NCBI RefSeq assembly: GCF_002355435.1
Contig: NZ_AP017313.1
Span: 3,100,001-3,164,000, forward strand
Origin: Mucilaginibacter gotjawali
Lineage (GTDB): Bacteria > Bacteroidota > Bacteroidia > Sphingobacteriales > Sphingobacteriaceae
Length of the DNA stretch: 64,000 nucleotides
Reading direction: 5' to 3'
The translations under genes were made by a program, and so were the position numbers. Each line of letters opens with the position of its first letter. Position 1 is the first letter of the stretch. Under the pieces are notes generated by a model. It was not told where the DNA came from, made no database searches, and saw only the letters and a list, made by a program, of their open reading frames with translations. Of the stretch, positions 53,169 to 62,067 are shown one piece after another.

Positions 53169-54575
53169 ATGAAAAAGTTCTTTATAGTTGCACTACTTAT
53201 TTTCACCACTTCTGTTTTATCGGCTCAAAAACATTATGCAGTCACTTATGAGCAGTTGAAGGAATATGAAGGCGTTTACGAATATTTTAACCACGCCGTT
53301 ATAAAAATAGCGGCTTCGCCGGTGGATACTATTTTATATGGCATCATCAATCAGAGCAGTTATGCCCTGCGGCCGGTCGACAAAGATGTTGTGGTAAATA
53401 ATTTGGGGCAGCGCACCAGGTTTTTACGTAATAGTATGCATGTGATTACGGGCTATGTTACCGGGAAAGATTCGTTTAAGCTGATCACAAAAAATATTTC
53501 CTTTCCACAACAGATGTGGTATCCCAGGAGCCCTGCCGATTTGGTAAATTATCACTACAAATATACCATACCACCGGCGTTGAATGACGGCTTACCCACA
53601 GGGGATGCTGCAAAGGCAGGCCTTGACACCGCCTTATTAGCCGCCATGATGGACAAAATAGTGACGGCAAAGTACCTGAATGTTCATAGTGTGCTGATCA
53701 TAAAAGACGGTAAACTGGTGTTTGAGGAATATTTTTATAACTACGGCCGGGATAGTTTACAGGAGCAGCGGTCGGCCACCAAAAGCGCAATTTCGGCATT
53801 AACTGGCATAGCCATTCACCAGGGATATATTAAAAGTGTGAATGAAAGGGTGCTGGCTTATTTCCCCGAATATCACTTGAATAATAACTCCGAATTAAAA
53901 CAAAAGATCACGGTAAAAGACCTGCTGAGCAATCAAAGCGGGCTTAACTATGACGAGGCATACGATAAAGCGGTTGGTAATGAAAATACCATGAGCTATA
54001 CGGACGATTGGGTAAAATATACCTTAGACCTGCCGATGCTGGATACGCCCGGCACCAGGGGCCGTTACGCATCGGGCAACCCCATTACGATGGCGCGTAT
54101 TATCGAAAAAGCTACCCATATGCCGCTGCACGACTTTGCGCTGAAAAACCTTTACAGGCCAATGGGCATTACTAACTTTAAATGGAATTTTACGCCTGAC
54201 AAGCGCGGCGCCGAAAACTATGGCGAGGTATTTTTACGTCCGAGAGATATGGCCAAGTTCGGGCTGTTATATTTAAATAACGGCGTTTGGGACAAGCAAC
54301 AATTGGTGCCGGCTGAATGGGTTAAGGAGTCGACCAGTAAACAGTCCGTGGTGCAGGGTGTGGATTATGGTTATTTGTGGTGGCTGAAATACCTTGATGC
54401 TGATGGCGGGGTAAGGTATAACAGCTTTGCCGCCCAGGGTAACGGCGGCCAGAAAATTTACGTTTTTAAACAGCAGCAACTGGTTGTAGTGATAACCGGC
54501 GGAAACTACAATACGCAATCGCCGTCAAACGAATTGGTTAAAAAGTATATTTTACCGGCATTTAATAAACACTGA
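53169..54575 (+). CDS. Exported serine hydrolase, beta-lactamase class C-like
   Basis: 468 residues with a signal peptide ending LSAQ. An N-terminal beta region (residues 25-135) precedes the catalytic domain. The SxxK motif is S202-A-T-K205 in QRSATKSAISA; a DLLSNQSGLNYDEAY block follows, then RYASGNPI in place of the usual YxN motif, and GQGNGGQ-like AAQGNGGQKIYV for the KTG region. It probably hydrolyses esters or D-amino peptides in the periplasm rather than antibiotics. The gene appears monocistronic. Confidence 0.88.
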   Translation: MKKFFIVALLIFTTSVLSAQKHYAVTYEQLKEYEGVYEYFNHAVIKIAASPVDTILYGIINQSSYALRPVDKDVVVNNLGQRTRFLRNSMHVITGYVTGKDSFKLITKNISFPQQMWYPRSPADLVNYHYKYTIPPALNDGLPTGDAAKAGLDTALLAAMMDKIVTAKYLNVHSVLIIKDGKLVFEEYFYNYGRDSLQEQRSATKSAISALTGIAIHQGYIKSVNERVLAYFPEYHLNNNSELKQKITVKDLLSNQSGLNYDEAYDKAVGNENTMSYTDDWVKYTLDLPMLDTPGTRGRYASGNPITMARIIEKATHMPLHDFALKNLYRPMGITNFKWNFTPDKRGAENYGEVFLRPRDMAKFGLLYLNNGVWDKQQLVPAEWVKESTSKQSVVQGVDYGYLWWLKYLDADGGVRYNSFAAQGNGGQKIYVFKQQQLVVVITGGNYNTQSPSNELVKKYILPAFNKH

Positions 54576-54585
54576 TTTTTTTTTC

Positions 54586-54870
54586 GGGGATTTCACCGAT
54601 TTTAAACGCATGATTTCACCGATTTTTAGTTGTGATTGGATTGTTTTTATGTGATTTTAACCGGTTTTTTGATGTTTTTATTGAATGTTCAAATTGTTAA
54701 AAAGCCGCAAGTGGTTAATGATGAGATGTATACAAAATAAGCCCAAATGCATACAAAGTGTTCATTTTTGTTTATTTCGAGTTAATAAACTTATTTACAA
54801 TGATTTACATATAATTTAGTGTTCCCTACTGTTCACCGGTGTTCTTACTGTTCAGGGGTGAACAGTCGGG
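54586..54870. repeat. Intergenic gap with GATTTCACCGATTTT and TGTTCACCGG arrays
   Basis: The 326-base gap after the serine hydrolase has two arrays. At 54589-54680 GGGATTTCACCGATTTT is followed by TGATTTCACCGATTTT and degenerate versions (GTGATTTTAACCGGTTTTTT). At 54820-54870 GTGTTCCCTACTGTTCACCG is followed by GTGTTCTTACTGTTCAG and its partial inversion GGGTGAACAG. No gene is seen. Confidence 0.6.
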
Positions 54871-54901
54871 CAAGCAATTTAACAGGCGCAGTCATCAGCA
54901 C

Positions 54902-55675
54902 TTAAAAATGCTCCTCAATCCCCAACGCAAATAGTGCAAAATCGTATTTTACGGGGTCCAGCGGGTCGAATTCCCTGAGCCGTTCGGTGAGCTCAACTGC
55001 CGTTTGCCAGTCGGTTTGTTTGCGGGTGATCAGGTTAAGCTTGCGGGCCACCCGGTCAACGTGCAGGTCGCAGGGGATGATGAGTTCAGCCGGTTTAATG
55101 TGGTTCCAGATACCGAAATCAACGCCGCAATCGTCTTTGCGTACCATCCAGCGTAAAAACATATTCAGCCTTTTGCAGGTGGACTTTTGTGATGGGGAGG
55201 AGATGTGTTTTTTGGTACGGTGAGGGAAATCAGACAGGGAAAAGAAGTACGAACGGAAGTAATTAAGCGATTGTTCAACCGCAAGCTCCCCCTTTAGGGG
55301 GCCGGGGGGCATGAAGGCAGCCTCCAGTGATTCATACTTTGAATAATGGTGCCTGAAAAACGAGATGAAATAGAGTGTATCGGTATCATTAAACGTTCGG
55401 TGCTTAAATTCCAGTAGCTTTTTAAGGTCGGGTTCTTCGTGATTCATGATGAAATCATAAGGCGCGCCATCCATCAGCTTGATTAATTCGTGGCATTTAT
55501 TGATGATGGTAACCCGCTGCCCCCAGGCCAGCACGGCTGCCCATAGGCCCATGATCTCTATATCCTGTTGTTTGGTAAACAGGTGCGGGATGGAAACGGG
55601 GTCGTTTGGAATAAAGTCAGGCCTGTTATATTGAATGACTTTTGAGTCGAGAAAAGCTTTTATGTTTTCGATCAT
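54902..55675 (-). CDS. TIGR02757 family protein
   Basis: 257 residues, cytoplasmic, helical. The family pattern is present: the opening LDSKVIQYNRPDFI, LWAAVLAWGQRVTIINKC, HRTFNDTDTLYFISFF, WNHIKPAELIIPCDLHVDRVA and the ending DPVKYDFALFALGIEE. These proteins of Bacteroidota and related phyla are of unknown function but resemble an all-helical DNA-glycosylase-like fold. Residues about 122-130 (PPGPLKGEL) come from a CCCCCTTTAGGGGG repeat and are probably an insertion relative to relatives; the frame is kept. Confidence 0.85.
   Translation of the reverse strand: MIENIKAFLDSKVIQYNRPDFIPNDPVSIPHLFTKQQDIEIMGLWAAVLAWGQRVTIINKCHELIKLMDGAPYDFIMNHEEPDLKKLLEFKHRTFNDTDTLYFISFFRHHYSKYESLEAAFMPPGPLKGELAVEQSLNYFRSYFFSLSDFPHRTKKHISSPSQKSTCKRLNMFLRWMVRKDDCGVDFGIWNHIKPAELIIPCDLHVDRVARKLNLITRKQTDWQTAVELTERLREFDPLDPVKYDFALFALGIEEHF
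55285..55310. repeat. Palindromic CTCCCCCTTTAGGGGG repeat inside a gene
   Basis: CTCCCCCTTTAGGGGG then CCGGGGGGC, a nearly perfect GC-rich palindrome inside the TIGR02757 gene, read in frame on the minus strand as PPGPLKGE. The element differs in base composition from the surrounding gene and looks inserted. No other copy lies in this window. Confidence 0.8.
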
Positions 55676-55733
55676 GTTATAAAAAGTGGCAGTTATTGTC
55701 GAAATTGATCGCTACTGCCACTGAAGACTGCTA

Positions 55734-56873
55734 CTATCCTAGTGCCTGTGCTAAATCTTCCAGCAAATCCTCCACATCCTCCACTCCTACGCTTAAACGC
55801 AATAGGTTATCTACCACGCCTACTTTTTCACGCTCTTCCTTTGGAATAGATCCATGCGTCATGCTCACCGGGTGATTGATCAGCGATTCTACGCCGCCTA
55901 ATGACTCGGCAAGGGCAAATACTTTAAATGAAGATGCGATACGATAAGTTTCCTTTAAATCAGCGCCTTTAAGAGTGATGGAGATCATCCCGCCGAAGTC
56001 GCGCATTTGTTTTTTGGCTATTTCGTGGTTAGGGTGATCGGTAAATCCCGGCCAGTAGATCTTACCCACTTTGGGGTGCGTCTTCAGGTATTCGGCTATG
56101 ATGCGGCCGTTTTCACAATGGGCCTTCATGCGCAGGTGGAGGGTTTTGATACCGCGAAGCACTAAAAAGCTGTCCATAGGGCCGGGCGTAGCGCCGCAGG
56201 CATTGTAAATGAACCATAACCTTTTATAAATATCCTCGTCATTCAGCATTAAGGCGCCCATTACCACGTCGCTGTGCCCGCCAATATACTTGGTTACCGA
56301 GTGCATTACAATATCGGCCCCCAAATCAATCGGGTTTTGCAGATATGGCGAAGCGAAGGTATTATCAACTGCCAGAAGAATATTCTTCTCCTTGCTGATC
56401 TTTGCAATCGCTTCAATATCCACAATTTGCATGGTAGGATTGGTCGGCGTTTCTATCCAGATCAGTCTGGTGTTTTCATTGGTGTATTCCCTGATGATCT
56501 CCGGATCAGACAGGTTCAGAAAATGAAATTTGATCCCATAATTGGCAAATATTTTGGTGAAGATGCGGTATGATCCTCCGTAAAGATCGTTGCCGGTGAT
56601 CACCTCATCGCCCGGCTGCAGTAATTTCATCACCGCGTCGGTAGCGCCCATACCACTGGAGAACGCAAGCCCGTATTTCGCATTTTCCAATGCAGCCAGG
56701 CAGTTTTCCAACGCGTGGCGGGTTGGGTTGGTACCCCGCGAATATTCGTACCCTTTATTATCCCCGGGCGATTTTTGCCAGTAAGTAGAAGTCTGGTAGA
56801 TCGGTGTCATCACCGCTCCGGTGGTTGGGTCGGGCTCTTGGCCGGCGTGTATAGCTTTTGTTGCGAATTTCAT
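55734..56873 (-). CDS. Cystathionine gamma-synthase / gamma-lyase family PLP enzyme
   Basis: 379 residues from the ATG at 56873 (MKFATKAIHAGQEPDP); the longer frame from 56891 adds six residues translated from the adjacent repeat. PLP enzyme features: YEYSRGTNPTRHALE, GLAFSSGMGATDAVMKLL, DNTFASPYLQNPIDLGADIVMHSVTKYIGGHSDVVMGA (the Lys in SVTKYIGG binds PLP, shown in parts). It works in methionine or cysteine synthesis; synthase and lyase cannot be separated by motifs alone. It lies downstream of proS on the same strand. Confidence 0.9.
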   Translation of the reverse strand: MKFATKAIHAGQEPDPTTGAVMTPIYQTSTYWQKSPGDNKGYEYSRGTNPTRHALENCLAALENAKYGLAFSSGMGATDAVMKLLQPGDEVITGNDLYGGSYRIFTKIFANYGIKFHFLNLSDPEIIREYTNENTRLIWIETPTNPTMQIVDIEAIAKISKEKNILLAVDNTFASPYLQNPIDLGADIVMHSVTKYIGGHSDVVMGALMLNDEDIYKRLWFIYNACGATPGPMDSFLVLRGIKTLHLRMKAHCENGRIIAEYLKTHPKVGKIYWPGFTDHPNHEIAKKQMRDFGGMISITLKGADLKETYRIASSFKVFALAESLGGVESLINHPVSMTHGSIPKEEREKVGVVDNLLRLSVGVEDVEDLLEDLAQALG

Positions 56874-56932
56874 GGTTGGTTCATAGTTCATGGTTCATAG
56901 TTCACGGTTTTTTGAACCATTTTCTATGAACG
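56871..56932. repeat. GTTCATAGTTCATGG-type oligomer repeat
   Basis: GGTTCATAGTTCATGG repeated twice, followed after ACGG and T-run by an inverted half (TTGAACCATTTTCTATGAAC). It spans the start codon of the cystathionine enzyme gene and fills most of the gap to proS. Confidence 0.8.
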
Positions 56933-56943
56933 AGTAATCAAAA

Positions 56944-58416
56944 TTAATAAGCACGAGCGAAAATGACACGCTGCGACGATGGTTTCCCGGTAAGTATACA
57001 TTTACCATCTTCCTGTTTATTATCCAAAGGTATGCATCTTATTGTCGCCTTGGTTTCATCTTTTATCTGTTGTTCAGTTTCGGGAGTGCCATCCCAGTGC
57101 GCCGATAAAAAGCCGGGTTGTTCATCCAGCAAGCGTTTAAATTCATCATAGGTATCTACTTCGGTGGTATTCTCTGTTTTGAATTTTAATGCTTTCTGGT
57201 AGATATTTTGCTGAATCTCTTCCAATAATGACTCGATCTTTGCAGACAATCCTTCCTGGGCTACCGTTTCTTTGGTTTTGGTATCACGGCGGGCCAGTTC
57301 AACGGTTCCGTTTTGCATATCGCGGCTGCCTATAGCAACACGCAAAGGCACTCCCTTTAACTCATACTCGGCAAATTTAGCGCCGGGGCGATGGGTATCC
57401 CTTTTATCAAACTTAACCGAAATATTTTTTGCTTTCAGTTCAGCGGTTAAGCCCTTTACAAAGGCTGCAATATTTTCAAGCTCTTCCTCGTGCTTATAGA
57501 TAGGCACCACTACCACCTGTATTGGCGCCAGTTTTGGTGGCAATACCAGACCGGCATCATCAGAATGCGCCATGATCAACGCACCGATCAGCCTGGTGGA
57601 TACACCCCAGGAGGTTGCCCACACATAATCCAGTTTATTTTCTTTGTTGGTGAATTTAACTTCAAATGCTTTCGCAAAATTCTGCCCTAAGAAGTGCGAC
57701 GTACCCGCCTGCAGGGCTTTACCGTCCTGCATTAATGCTTCTATGCAATAAGTGTCTAAAGCGCCGGCAAAACGTTCATTAGCGGTTTTTTTACCGCGGA
57801 TTACCGGCAATGCAAGCCAGTTCTCTACAAAATCAGCATAGACATTCAGCATTTGCTCGGTTTCCTCAATGGCTTCTTCGGCGGTTGCATGGGCGGTATG
57901 GCCTTCCTGCCATAAAAACTCGGTGGTACGCAAAAATAGACGGGTGCGCATTTCCCAGCGGACTACGTTGGCCCATTGGTTAACCAAAATAGGCAAGTCC
58001 CGGTAGGACTGGATCCAGCCTTTATACGTATTCCAAATGATGGTTTCAGATGTTGGCCTTACGATCAGTTCTTCTTCCAGTTTGGCATCTGGGTCCACTA
58101 TAATATTGCCTTCACCATCATTTTTTAAGCGATAATGGGTTACTACTGCGCATTCCTTTGCGAATCCTTCTACGTGAGCAGCTTCCTTTGAAAGAAATGA
58201 TTTTGGTATAAATAACGGGAAATAAGCATTCACATGCCCTGTTTCTTTAAACATTACATCCAATACGGCCTGCATTTTTTCCCAAATGGAATAGCCATAA
58301 GGTTTAATGATCATACAGCCTTTAACCGGTGAGTATTCGGCCATATCAGCCTTGATCACCAGGTCGTTATACCATTGTGAATAATCTTCGTCTTTACTTA
58401 CAACCCCTTTGCTCAT
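56944..58416 (-). CDS. proS: Proline--tRNA ligase (ProS type 3, archaeal/eukaryotic-like)
   Basis: 490 residues from the ATG at 58416 ([19 protein letters not shown]). A longer frame to 58464 would start upstream of the predicted -7 box, so 58416 is preferred. Class II motifs: [37 protein letters not shown] (motif 2), and [17 protein letters not shown] (motif 3). The anticodon-binding domain follows, then a C-terminal zinc-type domain ([20 protein letters not shown]). Length and the absence of the editing insert fit the short ProS type. Essential for translation. Confidence 0.95.
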   Translation of the reverse strand: MSKGVVSKDEDYSQWYNDLVIKADMAEYSPVKGCMIIKPYGYSIWEKMQAVLDVMFKETGHVNAYFPLFIPKSFLSKEAAHVEGFAKECAVVTHYRLKNDGEGNIIVDPDAKLEEELIVRPTSETIIWNTYKGWIQSYRDLPILVNQWANVVRWEMRTRLFLRTTEFLWQEGHTAHATAEEAIEETEQMLNVYADFVENWLALPVIRGKKTANERFAGALDTYCIEALMQDGKALQAGTSHFLGQNFAKAFEVKFTNKENKLDYVWATSWGVSTRLIGALIMAHSDDAGLVLPPKLAPIQVVVVPIYKHEEELENIAAFVKGLTAELKAKNISVKFDKRDTHRPGAKFAEYELKGVPLRVAIGSRDMQNGTVELARRDTKTKETVAQEGLSAKIESLLEEIQQNIYQKALKFKTENTTEVDTYDEFKRLLDEQPGFLSAHWDGTPETEQQIKDETKATIRCIPLDNKQEDGKCILTGKPSSQRVIFARAY

Positions 58417-58451
58417 ATAATAATTAATGCTGTTTTTTTGATACCAGCCGC

Positions 58452-58459
58452 CAAATTTA
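58452..58459 (-). promoter_or_regulatory. Probable -7 box of proS
   Basis: On the minus strand TAAATTTG matches TAnnTTTG, about 36 bases upstream of the preferred proS start. No clear -33 element could be picked. Confidence 0.4.
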
Positions 58460-58486
58460 TACATTTAGGCTGTAAGGAGTGTAACT

Positions 58487-59506
58487 ATGTCGGCTAAATT
58501 TAAATTAATGTGTTGGTTTTTGCTTAGCGCCTGGTTCGCTACAACAAGAGCTCAAACCACCAAACAGCCAATTGCATCCCCGCGGCTATTAATAATTGGC
58601 TCATATTATGCCGCTGATTCCGGAGGAGAGTATGAGGTACTTCGTGCCTTTATTATCAATTATTCCGATGATACATTGAGGTTTTGGGGCTCAAACTGCC
58701 AACCAAGTGAGTTTTTTAAAATAACAATTAATGGTTATATGCATTTAGTTGATGAGGAATGCAAAAAGTCAGTTTTTCAGCAAATAGCTATACCCCCACA
58801 TAGGTCTTTGCTGATTCCTTTAAAGTTAACAGTTTCAAAACAGCCTCATGAATTAATTCAAATAAAAGTGAGCATGAGTTTTTACAAGTGTTACGCATCA
58901 AATCATTTTACTGAAGATAGAAAAAATCACAGACCCGAAATATTGACCGATACAATAACACTGAACTATAATAAGGATGGCAATCCCTTTTATGGAAAAT
59001 CAGATTGGGAAGAACTGAAACAAAAAGAAAAAATAAACCTCCCAACAACGAAACTTTATCTTCTTACTGCAGATGACCTAAAACATTATACGGTAACAGC
59101 TGATGTAACTAAAATTACCAAGGCAGATGAAGATGAATACAGTTATACTAAAGAAAAGGTTTTCCAAATACCGGTTACTGTTCATAACAATAGCGATAAG
59201 ACATTGAGATACTATTCTATGAGTTGTTCGTGGCAGGAGTTTTATCATATTGACAATAAAAATTTGGAGATCGTGGAACCGCCTTGTGACAATAACGTCC
59301 CAAAGGAAGTTATCGTTCCTGCTCATTCGGCCCGCACTGATATTGTGCCTTTTATTTACAAAAAAAGCCAAAAAATCAAGCAACGTTTTCGAGTTGGGCT
59401 CAATATTAATAAAAATGTGGAAGAGGACCTGTTTGAAGGCTATGATGACGAATTAAGGATATACAACGTCGTTTGGAGCAATGAAGTAACATTCGTCAGC
59501 AAATAA
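58487..59506 (+). CDS. Secreted protein with two similar domains, unknown function
   Basis: 339 residues with a signal peptide ending TRAQ. Two halves share a layout: DDTLRFWGSNCQPSEFFKI ... EECKKS ... IPPHRSLLIPLKL in the first half, and DKTLRYYSMSCSWQEFYHI ... PPCDNNVPKEV ... VPAHSARTDIVPF in the second. Each holds a conserved Cys pair that could bond. The fold is probably Ig-like beta. It has no known family that I can name and stands next to the DUF4905-like gene on the same strand. Confidence 0.7.
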   Translation: MSAKFKLMCWFLLSAWFATTRAQTTKQPIASPRLLIIGSYYAADSGGEYEVLRAFIINYSDDTLRFWGSNCQPSEFFKITINGYMHLVDEECKKSVFQQIAIPPHRSLLIPLKLTVSKQPHELIQIKVSMSFYKCYASNHFTEDRKNHRPEILTDTITLNYNKDGNPFYGKSDWEELKQKEKINLPTTKLYLLTADDLKHYTVTADVTKITKADEDEYSYTKEKVFQIPVTVHNNSDKTLRYYSMSCSWQEFYHIDNKNLEIVEPPCDNNVPKEVIVPAHSARTDIVPFIYKKSQKIKQRFRVGLNINKNVEEDLFEGYDDELRIYNVVWSNEVTFVSK

Positions 59507-59568
59507 TTGATGTCCTCGCTCCGATCAGTTGTCGCTTACGGTCCATAATTCACATCTTTGCAATCAAC

Positions 59569-60342
59569 ATGGCTATTGCATCTCTAATCAGCGAACAATT
59601 TGACGGCGTTATCTGGCGGATGGAAATTGATGAACTAAGTGACACTCTTTTTGTCGAGATCAGGAATGAAGAAGAACGGAAAGTAAGTTTCGCGGCGGTT
59701 AGTTTATCAGATGGCACTGTTTTATTTAAAAACATTGCAGCACCAGAAAAATGGCTCACAGGTATTGAAGCTGCATTTGACGGTGTTTTACTATTGCACT
59801 TTTATCAATCAGAATCCGGGCCGGCACATAAGGGATTAATGGCTATTGAGGCAGGCTCAGCTAAAATACTATGGAGCAACTACACTTATACGTTTGATTA
59901 TTTAACCGAAAAAGGCCCTGTTGTTTATGATGTGCGGATCCATCCCAGAAAGTTATTTCTGCTTGATATCAAAACCGGTGCAACAGAACGCCTTTACCAA
60001 CCGTCTTTGTATAAGGACTTGCAAAATAGTATTGTGCTACCCCATATAGTTTCACCGGAAGAGTTGCCTGTTAAATTAATTTCAGTACATCCGTTTGGAA
60101 ATAGCACGCATTATCTTGAATACAATAATTTCAGAATTGTATCTTTGCACGCGCTAAAGGGAGGGGAATTAAATCAGGTGCTTTTAGTATTTGACCAGAC
60201 CATTCCCGGCAGCAATACGATAGTTTATGAAGATTTATTAAATGCCGGCATACAAAAGATGCAGCCAGAGGCGTTTATTATCCATAAAAACAGGTTAATA
60301 TATATCAAAAACAAGTGCGAACTTAAGGTCTTACCCCTATAA
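59569..60342 (+). CDS. DUF4905-like protein
   Basis: 257 residues without a signal peptide, beta-rich: FDGVIWRMEIDELSDTLFVEIRN, VSFAAVSLSDGTVLF, LLLHFYQSESGPAHKGLMAIE and YDVRIHPRKLFLLDIKTG. The pattern matches the DUF4905 group of Sphingobacteriales, whose function is unknown. It is cytoplasmic by composition. A CATCTTTGCA element just upstream (about 59553) resembles a -7 box. The next gene (LysM protein) starts 21 bases after its stop. Confidence 0.6.
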   Translation: MAIASLISEQFDGVIWRMEIDELSDTLFVEIRNEEERKVSFAAVSLSDGTVLFKNIAAPEKWLTGIEAAFDGVLLLHFYQSESGPAHKGLMAIEAGSAKILWSNYTYTFDYLTEKGPVVYDVRIHPRKLFLLDIKTGATERLYQPSLYKDLQNSIVLPHIVSPEELPVKLISVHPFGNSTHYLEYNNFRIVSLHALKGGELNQVLLVFDQTIPGSNTIVYEDLLNAGIQKMQPEAFIIHKNRLIYIKNKCELKVLPL

Positions 60343-60363
60343 AATATTGATTCAATTTTAATT

Positions 60364-61439
60364 ATGAAATTTAAGCTTTTATTGATCACCGCTTTATCCC
60401 TTATCATTTCTACATCTCTTTTTGCCAAACCAGTAATAGATTCAGTTGGCGTAAAAAATAACGATGGCAAGAAGATGATCCTTTTTAAAGTTAAAGCAAA
60501 AGATACTTACTACTCTATCGGCAAGCGCTACGGCATTAAACCGGAAGCTTTGATGAAGTTTAACGGCAAAAAGAAAGCTGTTTTGTCAATTGGGACGATT
60601 ATTGAAATTCCGACAGAGATTCCGTTTAAGAAGACGAGCAAAACAAAGGAAACAGCCGAGGCCCCAAAAAAGGAAACAAAAAAGAAAAGAAGGAAAGGCT
60701 TGCCAGGGAGGCGAAAGAAGCCCGCGAAGAAAAAAAACATAAACATTCACCGGACAACAACACGGATGAAACGCCAACAGCGGTTGTTGAGCAACCAGCA
60801 AGCCCTGAGCGTGTAGTGCAACAGCCCGTTCAGCAACCTGTTCAGCAATCGATCCAGCAAAACAATACACCTCCTGTACAGTATAAAGTTTCAGCTGGCG
60901 AAACGCTTTATGCCATCAGCAAACGGTTTAATACCACAGTTGATGACATCACCAAATTGAATAATTTAACTTCCACAAACCTGGCACCAGGCCAGGTATT
61001 GTTGGTGCATACGGGTACGCAAGCAGCGCCGCCACCCACACCACCCGTAATGATTAGGGATACCCAGATAGCCAAACGTGATTCAACTACTGTTGTGCAG
61101 GTGAACCAGGATAGCCTTAACAGCGAGCGGCATTTAAATGCAAACCGCTACGGCTTATTCGAAAAGAACGAGAAAGGCGTTGCAACCTGGATGGACGACC
61201 CTGGGCTCGACCCCAATAAAAAGCTGGTATTGCACCGCTCAGCTCCAATCGGCACGGTAATAAAACTCACTAACCCAATGACTAACCGCACCACTTTTGC
61301 AAAAGTGGTTGGCCGCTTTACCGATAATGAGTCGACAAAAGATGTGATCATTGTGATGACCAAAAGCGTAGCGGATGCGCTTGGGGCATTGGACAAACGT
61401 TTTCATGTGGACATCAGCTACGGCAGCCCGAATGAATAA
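60364..61439 (+). CDS. LysM/RlpA-like cell wall protein split by a -1 frameshift
   Basis: The first frame (60364-60816, 150 residues) has a signal peptide ending LFAKP and a LysM domain (KVKAKDTYYSIGKRYGIK), then a basic tail out of character. The second frame (to 61439) holds another LysM (YKVSAGETLYAISKRF) and a double-psi beta-barrel domain like RlpA (APIGTVIKLTNPMTNRTTFAKVVGRF). Shifting -1 at 60678-60684 gives a natural joint, KKETKKEKKERLAREAKEA, and a 358-residue protein that binds and may remodel peptidoglycan. An in-frame GTG at 60816 overlaps the first stop, so reinitiation is another route. A missing A in an A-run (assembly or mutation) is the plain alternative. Confidence 0.8.
60666..60684 (+). 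promoter_or_regulatory. Tandem A-AAA-AAG slippery heptamers
   Basis: In the zero frame CCA-AAA-AAG (60664-60672) and ACA-AAA-AAG (60676-60684) each hold the A-AAA-AAG heptamer used for -1 frameshifting in dnaX. An AAGGA block sits between them and a possible hairpin (GGCTT with AAGCC, inner GCC with GGC) starts at 60697, 12 bases downstream. Confidence 0.55.
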
Positions 61440-62067
61440 ACCGTTTATTATAGGGATAGCCGGTGGCAGCGGCTCTGGTAAAACTTTTTTTTTAAAGTGT
61501 TTTCGTGAGCATTTTACCGAAGCGGAGGTTTCCCTCGTTTCGCAGGATGATTATTATATCCCTGTGGCCCATACCATGACCAAAGAGGAAAACATGTTCT
61601 ACAATTTTGATTTGCCCTCGACTGTCGATCATGAACATTTTAATGATGATATCAATCGCCTTGTAAGAGGCGAAACAATCTTAAAAAAGGAATATACCTT
61701 TAATAATCCCGATGTTGAACCAAGGATGCTGGAAATTAAACCGGCGCCTATTTTGATCGTCGAAGGCTTATTTATACTGCATTTCAGGGAGATCGCGTCA
61801 TCACTCGACCTCAAGATCTTTATCGAGGCTGATGATCATATCGCGCTGCAGCGCCGTGTTAAGCGCGACCTTGTTGAACGCGGTTATTCGCGTGAGGATG
61901 TGATGTACAGATGGGTTAACCACGTGGTGCCGGCCTATAATGCATATTTATTACCTTATAAAGGCGAATGCGACCAGGTGATTACCAATAACTCGCACGA
62001 AGCGGACGATATTATTTGTGTAACAGAGGAGATTTCGAAAGAATTGAGAAAAAAGATTTTAATTTGA
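61432..62067 (+). CDS. udk: Uridine kinase
   Basis: 211 residues from the ATG at 61432 (MNKPFIIGIAGGSGSGKTFF); the start overlaps the stop of the LysM gene by eight bases. The P-loop GGSGSGKT, the LVSQDDYYIP and FDLPSTVDHEHF motifs and the YVVEGLF-like LIVEGLFILHF define the uridine/cytidine kinase family. It phosphorylates uridine to UMP in pyrimidine salvage. Its TGA stop codon lies inside the TTTGAA repeat at 62063. Confidence 0.93.
   Translation: MNKPFIIGIAGGSGSGKTFFLKCFREHFTEAEVSLVSQDDYYIPVAHTMTKEENMFYNFDLPSTVDHEHFNDDINRLVRGETILKKEYTFNNPDVEPRMLEIKPAPILIVEGLFILHFREIASSLDLKIFIEADDHIALQRRVKRDLVERGYSREDVMYRWVNHVVPAYNAYLLPYKGECDQVITNNSHEADDIICVTEEISKELRKKILI

Noticed and set aside
52849..53172. 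A 107-codon plus-strand frame
   Set aside because: Its translation has no protein-like pattern; the minus strand holds the antitoxin-like remnant instead.
53169..54575. Antibiotic-resistance beta-lactamase
   Set aside because: Only the SxxK motif and general fold match; the extra N-terminal domain and altered YxN and KTG regions fit general serine hydrolases.
56874..56943. SAM or other riboswitch before the cystathionine enzyme gene
   Set aside because: The 70-base gap is occupied by the GTTCATAG repeat and is too short for a known riboswitch fold.
60816..61439. Second LysM frame as an independent gene
   Set aside because: It has no signal peptide and the same frame upstream of its GTG encodes natural-looking linker sequence that joins the first frame by a -1 shift. 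Reinitiation at the GTG is kept as an alternative.
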